Assembly (NCBI RefSeq): GCF_964204645.1 | Contig: NC_134028.1 | Coordinates: 2,046,001 to 2,110,000 of the forward strand | Direction: 5' to 3' | From: Tubulanus polymorphus | Lineage: Eukaryota > Nemertea > Palaeonemertea > Tubulaniformes > Tubulanidae | DNA: 64,000 nt | In this document: piece by piece, positions 52,571 to 64,000 of the stretch | How positions within the stretch are numbered: position 1 is the stretch's first letter | Layout: each line of letters begins with the position of its first letter | The notes under the pieces: generated by a model | The model's database searches: none | What the model was told of the DNA's origin: nothing | The model's input: only the letters and a program-made list of their open reading frames with translations | Position numbers and translations under genes: made by a program

Positions 52571-55383
52571 CGACACACTGTATTATCGTATACAGGCAGT
52601 ATCTGAGTGTTTATTGTAACGAGTTGTTTATTTCGACGTAAGAACAATTGCGACATCCCTCGTTAAGAAAACGTGTTGAATAACTACAAACATAATTTGT
52701 TTATATCGTTGAAGGTTTCATGAAATTGAATGATTTTGAATATGAATATGTAAACGATGAAATACTTTATATATATATATATATATAGAATACATTGACG
52801 CTGATTAGGAGACATGAAAAACACGCTACGTCATTAGTTTCATTTCATCATATTATACACGTAAATATTCTTATCTAACCGGTGATTGAACTTTGCTGAC
52901 GAAGCGCCCCCTCCCCCGATTCTGTTGGTTGACTTACAAAACGGACGAATGTGAGAGTTTTATCAATCAAAATGCTTGGGTTGTCGTATTATGAGATTAT
53001 CAAGACGCTTTCATAGGATCGACAGAAGCGCAGTTAATTAGAACCAGTTGTCAATCATCTTTCATTTCAACAACCGTGCTCAGAATTGATATGCCATTAC
53101 TTAATAATACGGGTATTGTAATGGAACTAATGTATCGGTGAATATTAAAGGATTTAAATGAGTTCTAATTGATTTTATAATTTGCGATGAATTGGTGGGG
53201 TTTGAATATTATCCATAATACTGACGGGCTGATACAACTTAAAGTAGGTTTAATTGAAATTTTGCTGATTTTGTGTTTTGTCAAGTAAAGATAGCATCAT
53301 AGTAAATCGTGTATATAAATTCCATTATCGATATCCATGCGACAAAATATTGCATATTGATTTCCATATCAAAGCCCTCGCCCCGAAACATTTCATAAGT
53401 ATGTAAAAAATGTAAATAATATTGTATCATGACATTAACGCTTTTACTCATAATATTTGATATTTCTGTTCAGTTGGAATAATATAAAAAGGTTAAGATT
53501 ATACTGGCATATTGTGTTATCAAAATACAGGTTAAATACAAAATCATCGAGATAAATAAAATCAAAAGATCTTTTTGCATATGGTCATCCACTTTCTTAT
53601 CATTTTCTGAAAATGTTTAAACGAGAATTTATCAGCAACTCACATCGGAAATCAAAATGGCGTACTCTGTATGTGGTCAGTTCAGTGGAGAATCGCGTAA
53701 TGTCTGTCTATTTTGAGGTATTTTCCCTGGGAATGGATCGTTGTCGTCAAAACATTTTCTCGTCAGCCGCAACTTTTCATTAAAATCACTTCATTTTCAA
53801 AACTCTATCCATTCTCAATTTAACAAATAAATTCCTCATATCCGAACGAACTGTGTGCGATATTTCGAGGATGTAGTAGAAAGAATGGTTTTATGCGATG
53901 TTATTGCTCAAAATGAGAAAAACGCTTGTCCATAAATCTCTTCATTATCTCAGCTGAAAATGCGGTTCGAGAGATACTGTTCAGCTGAGAAGATGAACTT
54001 TTATCACCCTTTCTAACTTACACAGGGCTTTTACGCGGTATGTCTAGATTTTACGCCGCAAGGCAGTCGACCAGGAATGGAGCGTATATACTGAAAGTAC
54101 AAGTCTCCGTCTGAGATGTGTTACAAGTGTAATTGCGTATTGGATGGACTGTATTTACTTGGCGAGAAGAAAATAGGAAAAGCCACCGTTGCCGCATCAC
54201 TGTTTTCCATCTCCGACTTCCTTCTCAAGTAAAGAGGAAAAGCCGTCGAAATAGTTATACGCGGGTTCGATAGTTTAATCAGGAGTAAAGGCTTTTTTAA
54301 CGTCGTTCTGTCGTAAACCGAACAGTGGCGCTGTACATTACGCGAGCAACTGTGAACGACGTGCGATCCTTACCGTACGATCCATTGTTTGCGAAGTACT
54401 TCGATGATAGCGCATTGGCAACAATAACTACTACAGCAATATCTCAGATGCGTATGAGTTTTACCGACTGACGAACTAACCTGGATCGAGAAATGACATC
54501 AGAAAAGCAGGGAACTTTTCGTGAAGATTTACTTCTAAGATAAAGAGCTAAAACAGCGTTGGTTGATATGCAGCACTTTCCGTGATTTTTTCGGAATAAA
54601 AATCTAAACCATATGGAGCAATACTACGGATGGAATTTGAATAATTCGGTTAATCAAAAGTATTTCAAGAAAAAAGAGGCTCGATTAACAACTGGTTGAG
54701 ACAATAATTTAATGGCGCAGTAATTAGACTAAACAGACTAGCGATCAGTGTTTACAGGCTAATAATTACTACCGCCGGGAATCAGTTAGTTATTGATATC
54801 GTGTTTCGATCGTACGGAGGTAATTAAAGACTCAGTAGGAATGAAAATGGCTTATTGCGAAAATTGGTAGAAATAATCGACTAAAAGAATGAGTTTATGT
54901 GCGACTAGACAGCAAGCGAAACCCGAATCAAGAGGCGATGTCAGTAAAACACATTTTCAACTCGTCACTTTTTCGTCGCTTAAGATCATCTATTGAATTC
55001 TATCTCCAGTCGCCAGCACTCAATCGTTCTGCAAGCTCCGCAAAACTAGTCGAGCTGATAATATCATTGATTTCTCTACCGCTAATTGCGACAAATATGC
55101 CAAATATCATTTGACAAATCATCGAGAATCTCAAAGAAAACGTTGCTGTATGAACTCCAAATGAACGTCTTCGCACTTAACCAGAAAAAAACATTCCGAA
55201 AGAAAAAACGGCAATTACGTTATTTCGATATTAGATTATTAAGCGTGAGATCCATCTAGTATTTGATCAGGTACGATTCTAAATCGTTAAATTGGCTTTC
55301 AACTTGATTTGACGTCTTTGATATAGTAGAGCGAGCGCGTGCTTCCGGACTTTAAGAGTGATATGTGTAGTGATAATCATGGT
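52571..55383. other. spacer between the two cyclase genes, with 3'UTR of the first
   Basis: It holds the 3'UTR of cyclase 1 and the promoter side of cyclase 2. Candidate poly(A) signals are ATTAAA near 53146 and AATAAA at 53555-53560; neither is decisive. A TA microsatellite lies at 52768-52789. The 71-residue frame at 54899-55114 has no recognisable feature. Confidence 0.45.
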
Positions 55384-55563
55384 ACGGTAGAAATCAACAG
55401 GGGATTCGGTATATGGTGAGTTGTTACTAATTATCCACTTACAGTGTTGTATTTCTCCGCTATTACATATATAAATATGTATAACATGTTAAGAAACTTG
55501 GTTAATACAGTCATATTTGGTCATATTTTCTAGATACTCGTCGAATTGACGCTAAAAATACAA
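55384..55563 (+). other. candidate split 5' leader of receptor guanylate cyclase 2
   Basis: A donor, TATATG|GTGAGT (exon end 55415), and an acceptor, ATTTTCTAG|ATACTC (exon start 55534), bracket a 118-bp intron just before the ATG at 55564. The upstream limit of the leader is not visible. This is inferred from splice-site strength and position. Confidence 0.45.
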
Positions 55564-55941
55564 ATGAATCGAGCGAAGAAGTCAATTTGTATGATCGCTT
55601 TGATCTGCGGTGCTATGATAGAAATAACACTAAGCGAAACGTTCAAAATTGGCTACTTGATGGCTCATAATCAGGAGAAACAAGTCAAAAAAGGCCTTGT
55701 CGGCGGCTTGATATCGGGGGCCATCACTTACGCTATGGACGTCATAAACAACGACCCCGATTTATTGCGAGGTCACAAATTGGATTTAATATATAACGAT
55801 ACGGCTGGAGATCAGCTGCGCAGTTGTAAGGCTATAACTGAACAGTGGCGAAGAGGTGCCATCGTCTTCTTCGGTCCAGAGGACACCTGCGACATCGAGG
55901 CAAGAGTCGCAGCTTCTTGGAACCTTCCGATCATCGCATAT
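55564..55941 (+). CDS. receptor guanylate cyclase 2, first coding exon only
   Basis: Codes 126 residues: a signal peptide with a hydrophobic core (ICMIALICGAMIEITL), then the start of an ANF-receptor-type ligand domain (FKIGYLMA, LISGAITYAMDVINN, FFGPEDTC, NLPIIAY). It aligns along its length with exon 1 of cyclase 1 (RLGYLTE, RISGAISYAVDVIND, IGPQKTC, NIPMVSY) and ends in the same place and phase: after an intact Tyr codon, then GTAAGT. The pair thus arose by tandem duplication, though perhaps a third of residues now agree by eye. The start is the ATG at 55564, where the signal peptide begins. Exon 2, expected to code a PTFART-like segment, was not found to 64000. Either intron 1 exceeds 8 kb or the copy is truncated. 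Confidence 0.85.
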
Positions 55942-58900
55942 GTAAGTGAACTACGCAAATCACTTGTGATGTGAAAATTCCCATAATCAGTTCGAAAAAA
56001 GACACAAATTTCTTGCAATAAATGAAGATAATTGTATTTTTAAGCAACGTTTCGGCTTTACTAATAGCCATCATCGGCAGTCGAATCGTTGCTCAAATAA
56101 TTCGACATCTATGCGAGAACTTTTCGTCTTTAACTAATTACGTAAATATTCAATATATTGAATATCGTGTATCTCATCGACCTAAAATTCATTTGATTTT
56201 CAACAACAAAATCAATCATTGTATTATATCTTATATTCTATCCGAACTGGAATATGAATAATGATATTGATTAAGATGAAAAACTTTATAATCCACAATG
56301 GAAAACGGCCGTTTATCCAAACGAACGTAATAGCAAAATATAAGACGCGAACGTAATATATGAACTTATTTCGCTCGTGAAACTTGTCTTACAAAAGGGT
56401 TTCGTTTGCTCAAGCTATTCGTTTAAAAATATAGCATATGATCTGCGATAATATCAGACCGCTAGATAACTAGTACGGTTTCTTTCTTGACACGGATGTG
56501 CATCTAGCTCGCTAATATGCTAATAGAGTCATGTTTTCCTACCATCTCGTCGTCGCCTTCTAAAGCCAAGAAAATATGTCACGCACCAAAGGTTAATACT
56601 AATACGAACGGACTTCGTACGCGGATTTCTTTTTTTTCGCGATAACGAGAAATATTGCAATTGATGAATAACGAAGCTAACATGATATAATGGCACTAGG
56701 TAAATAACTGTGCCGCTATGAAATGGACATTATCGAATGTACACATGCTTGTCCTTGTGCCGTGCGATTTTTTGCCTGTTCATATCTGAACTACGATGTA
56801 CAACGAATGCTCTGCACGAACTGATCACTTTGATGTGTCGTACTATGCTTGGTTTTGTGTGGGGTTTATAGTATTGCCGAGTAAACTGAAACGAGTGGTT
56901 TTATTTGCCGCCGCGGAATCTCTCTATCTCTCGACCTGACAATTCTTTTATCGTCGAACGAAATTGAGTTAAAATACTGCACATGTAGTTATTTTCATTG
57001 AGTTATAACCGCTCTGTGAACTGAAATTGCTTCTGTTTGAAAACCAAGACTCCCGCGGTTGCCCGTACAGTGGCCGCAGATCTGATTTTTTCAGAATACC
57101 AGTTCACATCCTCTAGTTCTACTGCTGCCGCACCTGTCTCGATCTGAGCTAATAAATGAATTTAGTCAGAATTCTCCACAGAAATCGACGAGATTTTCTA
57201 GGATACCCCTTCACCTGTAAAAAAATAAATCAATTTTTCATTGTTTTTTTATTTCCGAGTAGTCTTCGTGGATATCGCAAACCCCGTACAATGGTCTAAG
57301 GAAACACTTTCACAGATTCGTTCTCTTCACGCTATTTGTGGTAATAAGTTATTATCGATGATTCGAGCAAACAGAAGTTGTAAACATAAATATCATGTAT
57401 AAATGATGAATCGTTAGTAGATATATTCCACGCATCGTTTACTACAAAATGTTCGTGATTCAATCGTAATGACCCCGAAAAAACTAAGTTTTTTTCCTGC
57501 ATGGATTTTTCTCCGTGATCAATTTAACAGGGAGGTATCCATCATTGATACATTCACTATTATGAATCAGTCTGTGGTATAAGTATTCAGCAATCAATGC
57601 ATTATATCTGTAATATAATATATCGTGTCCCCCGAAGACAAACATATTTATAGTCGAATTAATAGATTTTATGTAAACATTTGCCAATCAAAACGAAAGG
57701 GAATGCCGTGGGTGCACTGCATGTCCGTGTGTTGGCGTATACGACCTTGACATCGTTTGCAACGAAGGTCGATGAAAGTAATGAAATGTTTACGAAATAA
57801 GGTGTAACTTGAAACATAATGATGATAGTAACATTGCCTTAATACAGAACAATGGAATCATGATAGATGTACGCATTATCACAAACTATTATCGGTCGAG
57901 GATGCCGAACAGTCGTGGTATGAATCGGTTGTATCAAGTTTATTTTTTCTCCGTGATATCGATAAAATGGCCTGAAAATCTGATTAATTCGATTTGAAAA
58001 CAGACAAGAAAAGTATAAGGTAAATTTAAAAGATATCCTTCGTAAAACGGGATTTTCATAATCAGTCGAATATCAATAATTGTCAGTGTGTTAGTAATGA
58101 TTAATCTCGGGGAGGATTGTCCGTTCAACTCGTGAACGGTTATTGCTCCTGACACGACGTTTATATGCAGATTAGTTACGCCATTAAGCAGCGAAGAGAC
58201 TCGAGCAGCGCGCGTAAAAATCACCTAAAAACTTACTGGATGCAATAAATACTATGCGTCTTTATATTCTCCGAATACATTCTTAGAATTATGAAAGTTT
58301 TATTTGACATTTCGCCAGAAATTCTTCAGGAATAGGTGACGATTTAATGATCGCAGTTTTCTTTACCCGTCGTTTAATGACTATTGACGCCATCATTTTA
58401 ATTACATAATTGCGAATCGATTCGGTATACGGCATTTTACATTTTGCAACTATGAATTATTGATGATTCTGCCATTAAAGTTTCCCTCTGTAAATCAGTA
58501 TATATTATTAATATACATGTATACACTACCCGGTGTCACATCGCGTTACGAAGGCGATTATAAAAGTTCCCTATATCGAAATAGATAGATAAATATACTT
58601 TGAAACAAAGATAGGAACCTTCCAAACATTTTGAACCAAACGAATTTTCATCAGTTTGCTACGAGGAGAGGGAATATATAGGCAGGAAACATCGAGTGAA
58701 GAGAAACATATTGATCAAAGCTCATCTTCACCACCAGCTGTTTGTTATAACACTTATACGTGAATATGTATAGAGATGGATAATCTTGGTTATCAGAATA
58801 CTTTTTTGACTATATGCCATTACGCTTACTGTTATCGGGAAAATAGTTTTCTCCTGATGATGTGTCCTACGATATTCATTAGAAAACAACCGATTGATAC

Positions 58901-61900
58901 GTGGGCAGAAATTTCCTGACCATCTTTGAAGAGGCCTTCCCACGAAGAGAAGCCACTAAGTGCGAGGCTGATAACAACTCAAGAAAGGAATATTTTCTTA
59001 GTTCATCATCGCTAGTGATAGAAAGATATGATACAAATAGATACAATATAACGAATATCCCGTTCTCACAAACATCTAGAAATATACGCATCGAAATAAG
59101 TCTAAATGTGCTCAATTTTCGAAATAACGTGCTCAAACTTGAGAATTAGGATGCATCACTGTCTGTATGATTGAAGAGTTCACAGAGCGGATGGGACGGT
59201 GCGGGGATGTGAACCCCCACCTCACAAGTGTTTGTTAAGTTGCCCTGAAATTTCCTACGAAAAAACAAAAAATGAAATAGTTTTAAATTCATAAGCTTGT
59301 TCTCTGTATTTCCAAATATAAGTTGATGTTTTCCAATGAGTTTTTTGCCGGGGTGCCCTTTAAATGATATGCCCTCTATTTCGGGGGTGCTCCCCACCCT
59401 GAATCAGACCCTAGATCTGCTATCGACGAACATCACTAAATAAGCACATTAAATTGATGTAAATCGTACTGATGATGTATGTGACGTATCGACATCATGT
59501 TTGAATTGAAATCAGTGTCAAAGACACGATATTATCACTAGCGCATACGCAGTAAACGTCACAGATATAAAACCATTTCGCTTGACTAACTACAAGTCGC
59601 AAGATTTACCCGAATATCAAAACTAGAACGCTTTTAATTTCCGCTTTCTCGCTCAATCGAGCCGAGGTAGCGTAACGTGCCGCTTGTCAAAATATTTATG
59701 ATTTCGACTTTTCCTCTCTTTATCGGGAATTTCATTTGACGCGCATAGTTTTGTGATCTGTGATATGTAATTATCCTGTCTTTTTATGGCGTCGTTTCAT
59801 TCAACGCAAAAAAAAGATCCAGTCCTCGTAGCATGTCGGGATTAATACGCTGATTATTGTGCTTTTTGCTAATGACTTGTGTCACGGAGAGAGAGTGGCC
59901 AGATATCTTTCGTTCATAATCAGAATGAAAGGGATGTATTTTATCCTGTAATCGCTTTTATCTGGCGGATGTGACATTTATTCCTATAAGCTTATACAGG
60001 TTTTTCAACTAAAGTCCACGGGAATGAATCCATCCTGTAAAAGGTTTTCGATGTCAACACCACATCAGATACTCGAGAGAGAAAAGTTGGATCTAGGTTT
60101 TCTGACGTCATTCAGAGTCACCGCAACAACTTATCGATCGACATTTTGCGACCATCTTAAAAATTCATTCAGTTATTTTCAATATTTGCCAGCCATCTTG
60201 GGCCTGTATACACTGAATTACCGCTGAGCAGAAAAAATAACCGATCTAACTATAACTCGGTCTGTATTTCATCCGTGGCTCTGGTGAATATAGCATATCA
60301 ATCATTTCATGAAGCAACGCCACTCTTTCTAAAAGACCACGATTTCTGTCTTTAATGACGAATAATCTTTCAACGCTATCTTCAACAAAGGCTTTCAATA
60401 TTGTTTTTTACGATAATCTTCTTCTAATCGGATATCACTGCGCAACATAACACCAAGTTCAAACCAGATATGGAGAAAAGTTCCGAGTTGATGGAACAAA
60501 TCAAGTTTTCATATTTCTTATGGATACCTTACAATAATGATATCGCCATTTAAACGACCAAATCTGGAAATATTATACGCAACATTTATGCGCGATCAAT
60601 GTTTGGCGCTGCAGGTAAATGTAAACGATACCATTATTTGGCACAGTTATAGAGTAATCTAGAGTCGCCCAAGGTGAAAATAGTGAAAAATAGCAACAGT
60701 CATTGTTTAAAGAGTATGTTACACTGACGTCTATTGTTCTATCGAGTAAAATATAAATATTATAGAGTGTCGTAGATTCGATATTACAATTGATAAATCA
60801 ATTATATTGCACTAAACTTCGGGATATGCGTTAGATTTTACTCTGGGATGGAAAACGATAGAACTGAACTGGTCAATTAACGGAGCTCGCAATGATACGA
60901 AGATGTCGAAGAGTCGATGGCACTTTTTAATGAAATATAAACACAAAATCTGCCGCACGTAACATTTTATTGTTAACGTTAGAATTGCATCACAGATGTG
61001 GATGACATGAAATGACTTTCAAAGTTAATAGATTGCACTATAATTACAGGCGGTATCAGTGATTTCTATATCCTTCGGAGGCGGTGTAAACTAAAAGCAC
61101 CCGCCCAATGTTGAATATACACGGCACCCACGGCATCATCAATGATTTCATACTGACGCATCATTCACATTCATAGCGTTGAATTCGTTGATATTTTCGA
61201 TACATTCATTGATGGCGGCCCGTGAAAGCAAAATGGATTATTTTGTTTTATATATAACTAGTTTACGCCGGAATTGATCAAAACCACCTGCAATAATAGT
61301 GTTAGAAGGATAATTCCTGTCAACCGTTTTTTTTTTCGATCAACGTGTTTAAGCCGTAATGAATATTAAAAGCTTATTAACGATGTCCTATTGTTTAATA
61401 CCAATCTGGGGCTAGGTATTTCTCATAAGTTTCTCATTATATGTATATATCTAAGCAGACATATAATAACAACGGGTTAATTTGTTCTCCCGCCTCCCAC
61501 ATACAGACGACTTCGTTCATCGATATCGACGATTACTAGGAATCAATTTACATGTTTACATATGTTTGTCTGTTTGCTTGTCTTTCTCGTGGTTTTTACT
61601 CATGTCTGCAGTATAGTGTTTTACAATGAAGAGAAACCAAGATATCGGTTCTGAAAAATGAAATTAGAAAATGGCGGCCACGCCTTACCAGATTTTTGTG
61701 TCCTAATTCTTGACGTCGGTTTATTTCAAGCATCGACGGATAGAACGGTTATTTTTACGGTATGGTTTAGAGATTTGCGCACAAAATAACCTCGTAAATT
61801 CCACCGATACTAACTACGTCTGAATGCAGCTGATGATTTTCATTTTTGTAAGGTTTCGTCTACAGTAGAAATCCAGACAACGAATCATGCGTCAACACAA

Positions 61901-62799
61901 TATCGAGAAGTTGATTAATCGATTTATGGGTCTATGATTGATGGCGTATGCTTAGAAATCTCATTTCGGTATATCCTAGAAAATCCCGAATGGTGACCCC
62001 TGGACCTATTCTCATTTAAATTCTCTGAAACATCGATGTTTTGACAGTCTAAGATGTCAAAACAATAATATTCACTGTCACACTCTGAGAAGTCAAAGTA
62101 ATACATTCTTCGGTAAGGGGTGTTATTTTAGTGAAAATCCATGATCTAAAGGTCATTCTTAAGGGGTGATTACTAAGTATTCACAAACAAATTCAGACGG
62201 CATTAATCATCTATATAATTAGAAAATTAGACATATTGTCTGAGCCTTTGAGACCGTTTCGATGGGTGTTTGATAAATGTCCCTTGCCGAGTTCATCGTG
62301 GGTCCTGAGGCCTGCGTTTACTCGTTATCGACTTGTTTCGTTGAGACCCTTCCACAAGATTCAGCGATATACTTCCACAAAAAACCGCGCATCAGTAAAA
62401 TGAAAGTCGTGCAGTGATTTGCTGGAAATGATCGAATGACTTTTTGCATTCAATCTTATCCGAGCATCTGTACAAATATTCGAGTAGTGATTGAGATTTT
62501 CGGTTGACAGATCATCAGATCGTTTGGAGATTCTGAATCATAATTATGTATATGAATAAAGCAGCTTTTCGCCGTGCCCGCCGGGAACCTGTAGCGTAGC
62601 GGCTTTCTGATAGATACACGCCGTGTTAGGAGCGCATCAATTAAGGTTTGTCGAGTGGAAAAAATAGATGTGAGAAATGTCCTGTGTCTGGAGCTGTTCA
62701 GACGGAATGTATGATCACCACGCTGTTTGATAATGTGACTCTGCCAGCTCCGATTCGCACAAGACACTTTTCAGCTTATCCGGATCCTGCATTTTACTA
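55942..62799. other. sequence after cyclase 2 exon 1, probably its first intron
   Basis: AT-rich, with no ORF that matches later cyclase exons and no other recognisable gene. Low-copy-looking sequence around 59150-59400 is more GC-rich (GGGACGGTGCGGGGATGTGA, GGGGGTGCTCCCCACCC) and may be a repeat, but I cannot classify it. Confidence 0.45.
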
Positions 62800-62900
62800 C
62801 GACATTATATTATGAAAAATTCATATGTAACATTGCAAATTTCTTTATCATATAATTTAATTTTGAAATGTAAAATAAATTCATTCATTCATTCATTCAT
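62800..62900 (+). mobile_element. LINE-like 3' tail with ATTC repeat
   Basis: TTTGAAATGTAAAATAAA is followed by about five ATTC units, the same AATAAA-plus-tetranucleotide layout seen on the minus strand at 30077 and 42434. The element body upstream is not clear; a plus-strand frame ending near 62817 (LPAPIRTRHFSAYPD) is unidentified. Confidence 0.5.
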
Positions 62901-64000
62901 AAGCCATGGAACTAAAGTCACAGACAAGTAAACCGAACAATGATACTCAAAGACAGTTATGCACTGCGCTTTTTTCTTATGAAGGATTTCCATAGCTATC
63001 ACGCGCAACCAATGAACAGAATTTTAATGTAGGCCGATCTCGCAGCTTCAGTGCACTGTAGACTAGACTGTGACATGTCTAGCTCGTTCTGTTTCTGCGG
63101 GATTACCATCATTGCAATTAAAAATCTGAAGTCAATCGCTGCAGTCTTTTTCGTGATGCTCGCACTGCACGAGTATATAATTGAATTTAATTATAACCTA
63201 GGATATTTAACAGCAATCAAAACCTGCGTGTTGCGTGACTGGTTTTTCTCATGTAGCTTCCGCAATCGTCCACTTCGCGGGGATCAGCCGACTGAGCATG
63301 AAGACCGAGTAATCAATCACCGGAAAACAATCAAGCTAGCACCGAACCGGTGAAATGGTGATGAGAAATTGTCCTCTATACACATCACAACATGCTGTTA
63401 ATAGATCGGTACTTTCATCGCCTCCGTGATTCATACCAACGCAATATCATTGTTAATGTCGTTGTTTATTGGCCAGAAAAACAGTTCAACGAGACACCAG
63501 AGAAAGAAGACTTCATTGGGCGCAAAGTGAAACCTTCATCGAAGATTGATAAGGCGTATTTTCGGTGATCCAGTCATAATTAGGGTATATAGAGTAAATT
63601 GAACAAGATGGCCGAACACCAGTCCGCATATATATTGCTTCTGATATCTAACATCCAGTTGGTAATGTAAAGTATTCAATGCCACACCTCGGTAAACATG
63701 ACGTATATGAAGATATATGTTATTCTTCTCATCTGGTTCATCTTATGAGGTATTTATGCACCTGGTGACATAAGGTTCTATCGTTAATTCAAAATGGCGG
63801 AAGTTTGATGACGATTCTTTCGTAGAAAACAGCGCTGATTTGACAGATAACACTAAAACTACTAATCATATCTGAAATATCGACAACGTGGATAGATGAA
63901 TAAATAGTTTGCTTTGCCTTTTAAGGTACAAGCTTTCGGCATACGCTGAACTCGGCTAGATATATGTATAAATCCTCGGTCTCCGGGGTGCGCTCTGTGA
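62901..64000. other. right edge of the window, no gene supported
   Basis: Contains a 100-residue frame at 63051-63353 with a hydrophobic N-terminal segment (discussed among the findings) and otherwise no recognisable feature. Confidence 0.4.

Noticed and set aside
60950-60970. A 16-nt exact match to the end of cyclase 1 exon 3 (CACAAAATCTGCCGCA), suggesting a cyclase 2 exon 3
   Set aside because: The upstream sequence does not code the exon 3 protein, the donor is out of place, and one 16-nt match in 64 kb is expected about half the time by chance.

Overview
This window is animal (metazoan) nuclear DNA. Three multi-exon genes have introns with GT...AG ends, and their reading frames stay open across every junction. 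Much of the rest is AT-rich spacer with tRNA-derived SINE sequence, LINE 3' tails, fold-back MITEs, microsatellites and a minisatellite. The protein families (an axonemal dynein, an acyl-CoA synthetase and an expanded set of receptor guanylate cyclases) fit a marine invertebrate, perhaps a lophotrochozoan. That placement is inference: nothing here fixes the phylum. I see no prokaryotic, viral or CRISPR features.

Layout. (1) 1-7456, minus strand: the 5' part of an outer-arm axonemal dynein heavy chain, closest to DNAH17. Seventeen exons code about 1,241 N-terminal residues and the gene runs off the left edge. Its introns carry fold-back repeats. (2) 7457-8464: a divergent promoter region with an RFX-type X-box near the dynein start, a GC-rich island, and a TATA box facing right. 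(3) 9982-15501, plus strand: a complete long-chain acyl-CoA synthetase (ACSL) with 19 coding exons and 673 residues. (4) 15.6-38.1 kb: 22 kb with no gene I can support. It holds a tRNA-Leu-like relic, a 1.4-kb element with perfect 24-bp terminal inverted repeats, a long GATA tract attached to a LINE tail, and a 22-bp minisatellite with a higher-order pattern. (5) 38393-52570, plus: a complete single-pass receptor guanylate cyclase with 22 coding exons and 1,185 residues. (6) 55564-55941, plus: the first coding exon of a second, diverged receptor guanylate cyclase. It has the same exon-1 end and phase as the first, so the two are a tandem pair. Its other exons were not found before 64000. (7) 55.9-64 kb: mostly featureless, with one LINE-like 3' tail.

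Function. DNAH17 is a motor of sperm and cilia. Receptor guanylate cyclases convert GTP to cGMP in response to extracellular ligands; in sea urchins such a receptor governs sperm chemotaxis. ACSL activates fatty acids. A shared role in cilia or sperm is possible for the dynein and the cyclases, but adjacency alone does not show it.

I found no clearly new molecular system. The most useful leads are the X-box, the 24-bp TIR element, the patterned minisatellite, the paired cyclases and the adjoining fold-back elements in one dynein intron.
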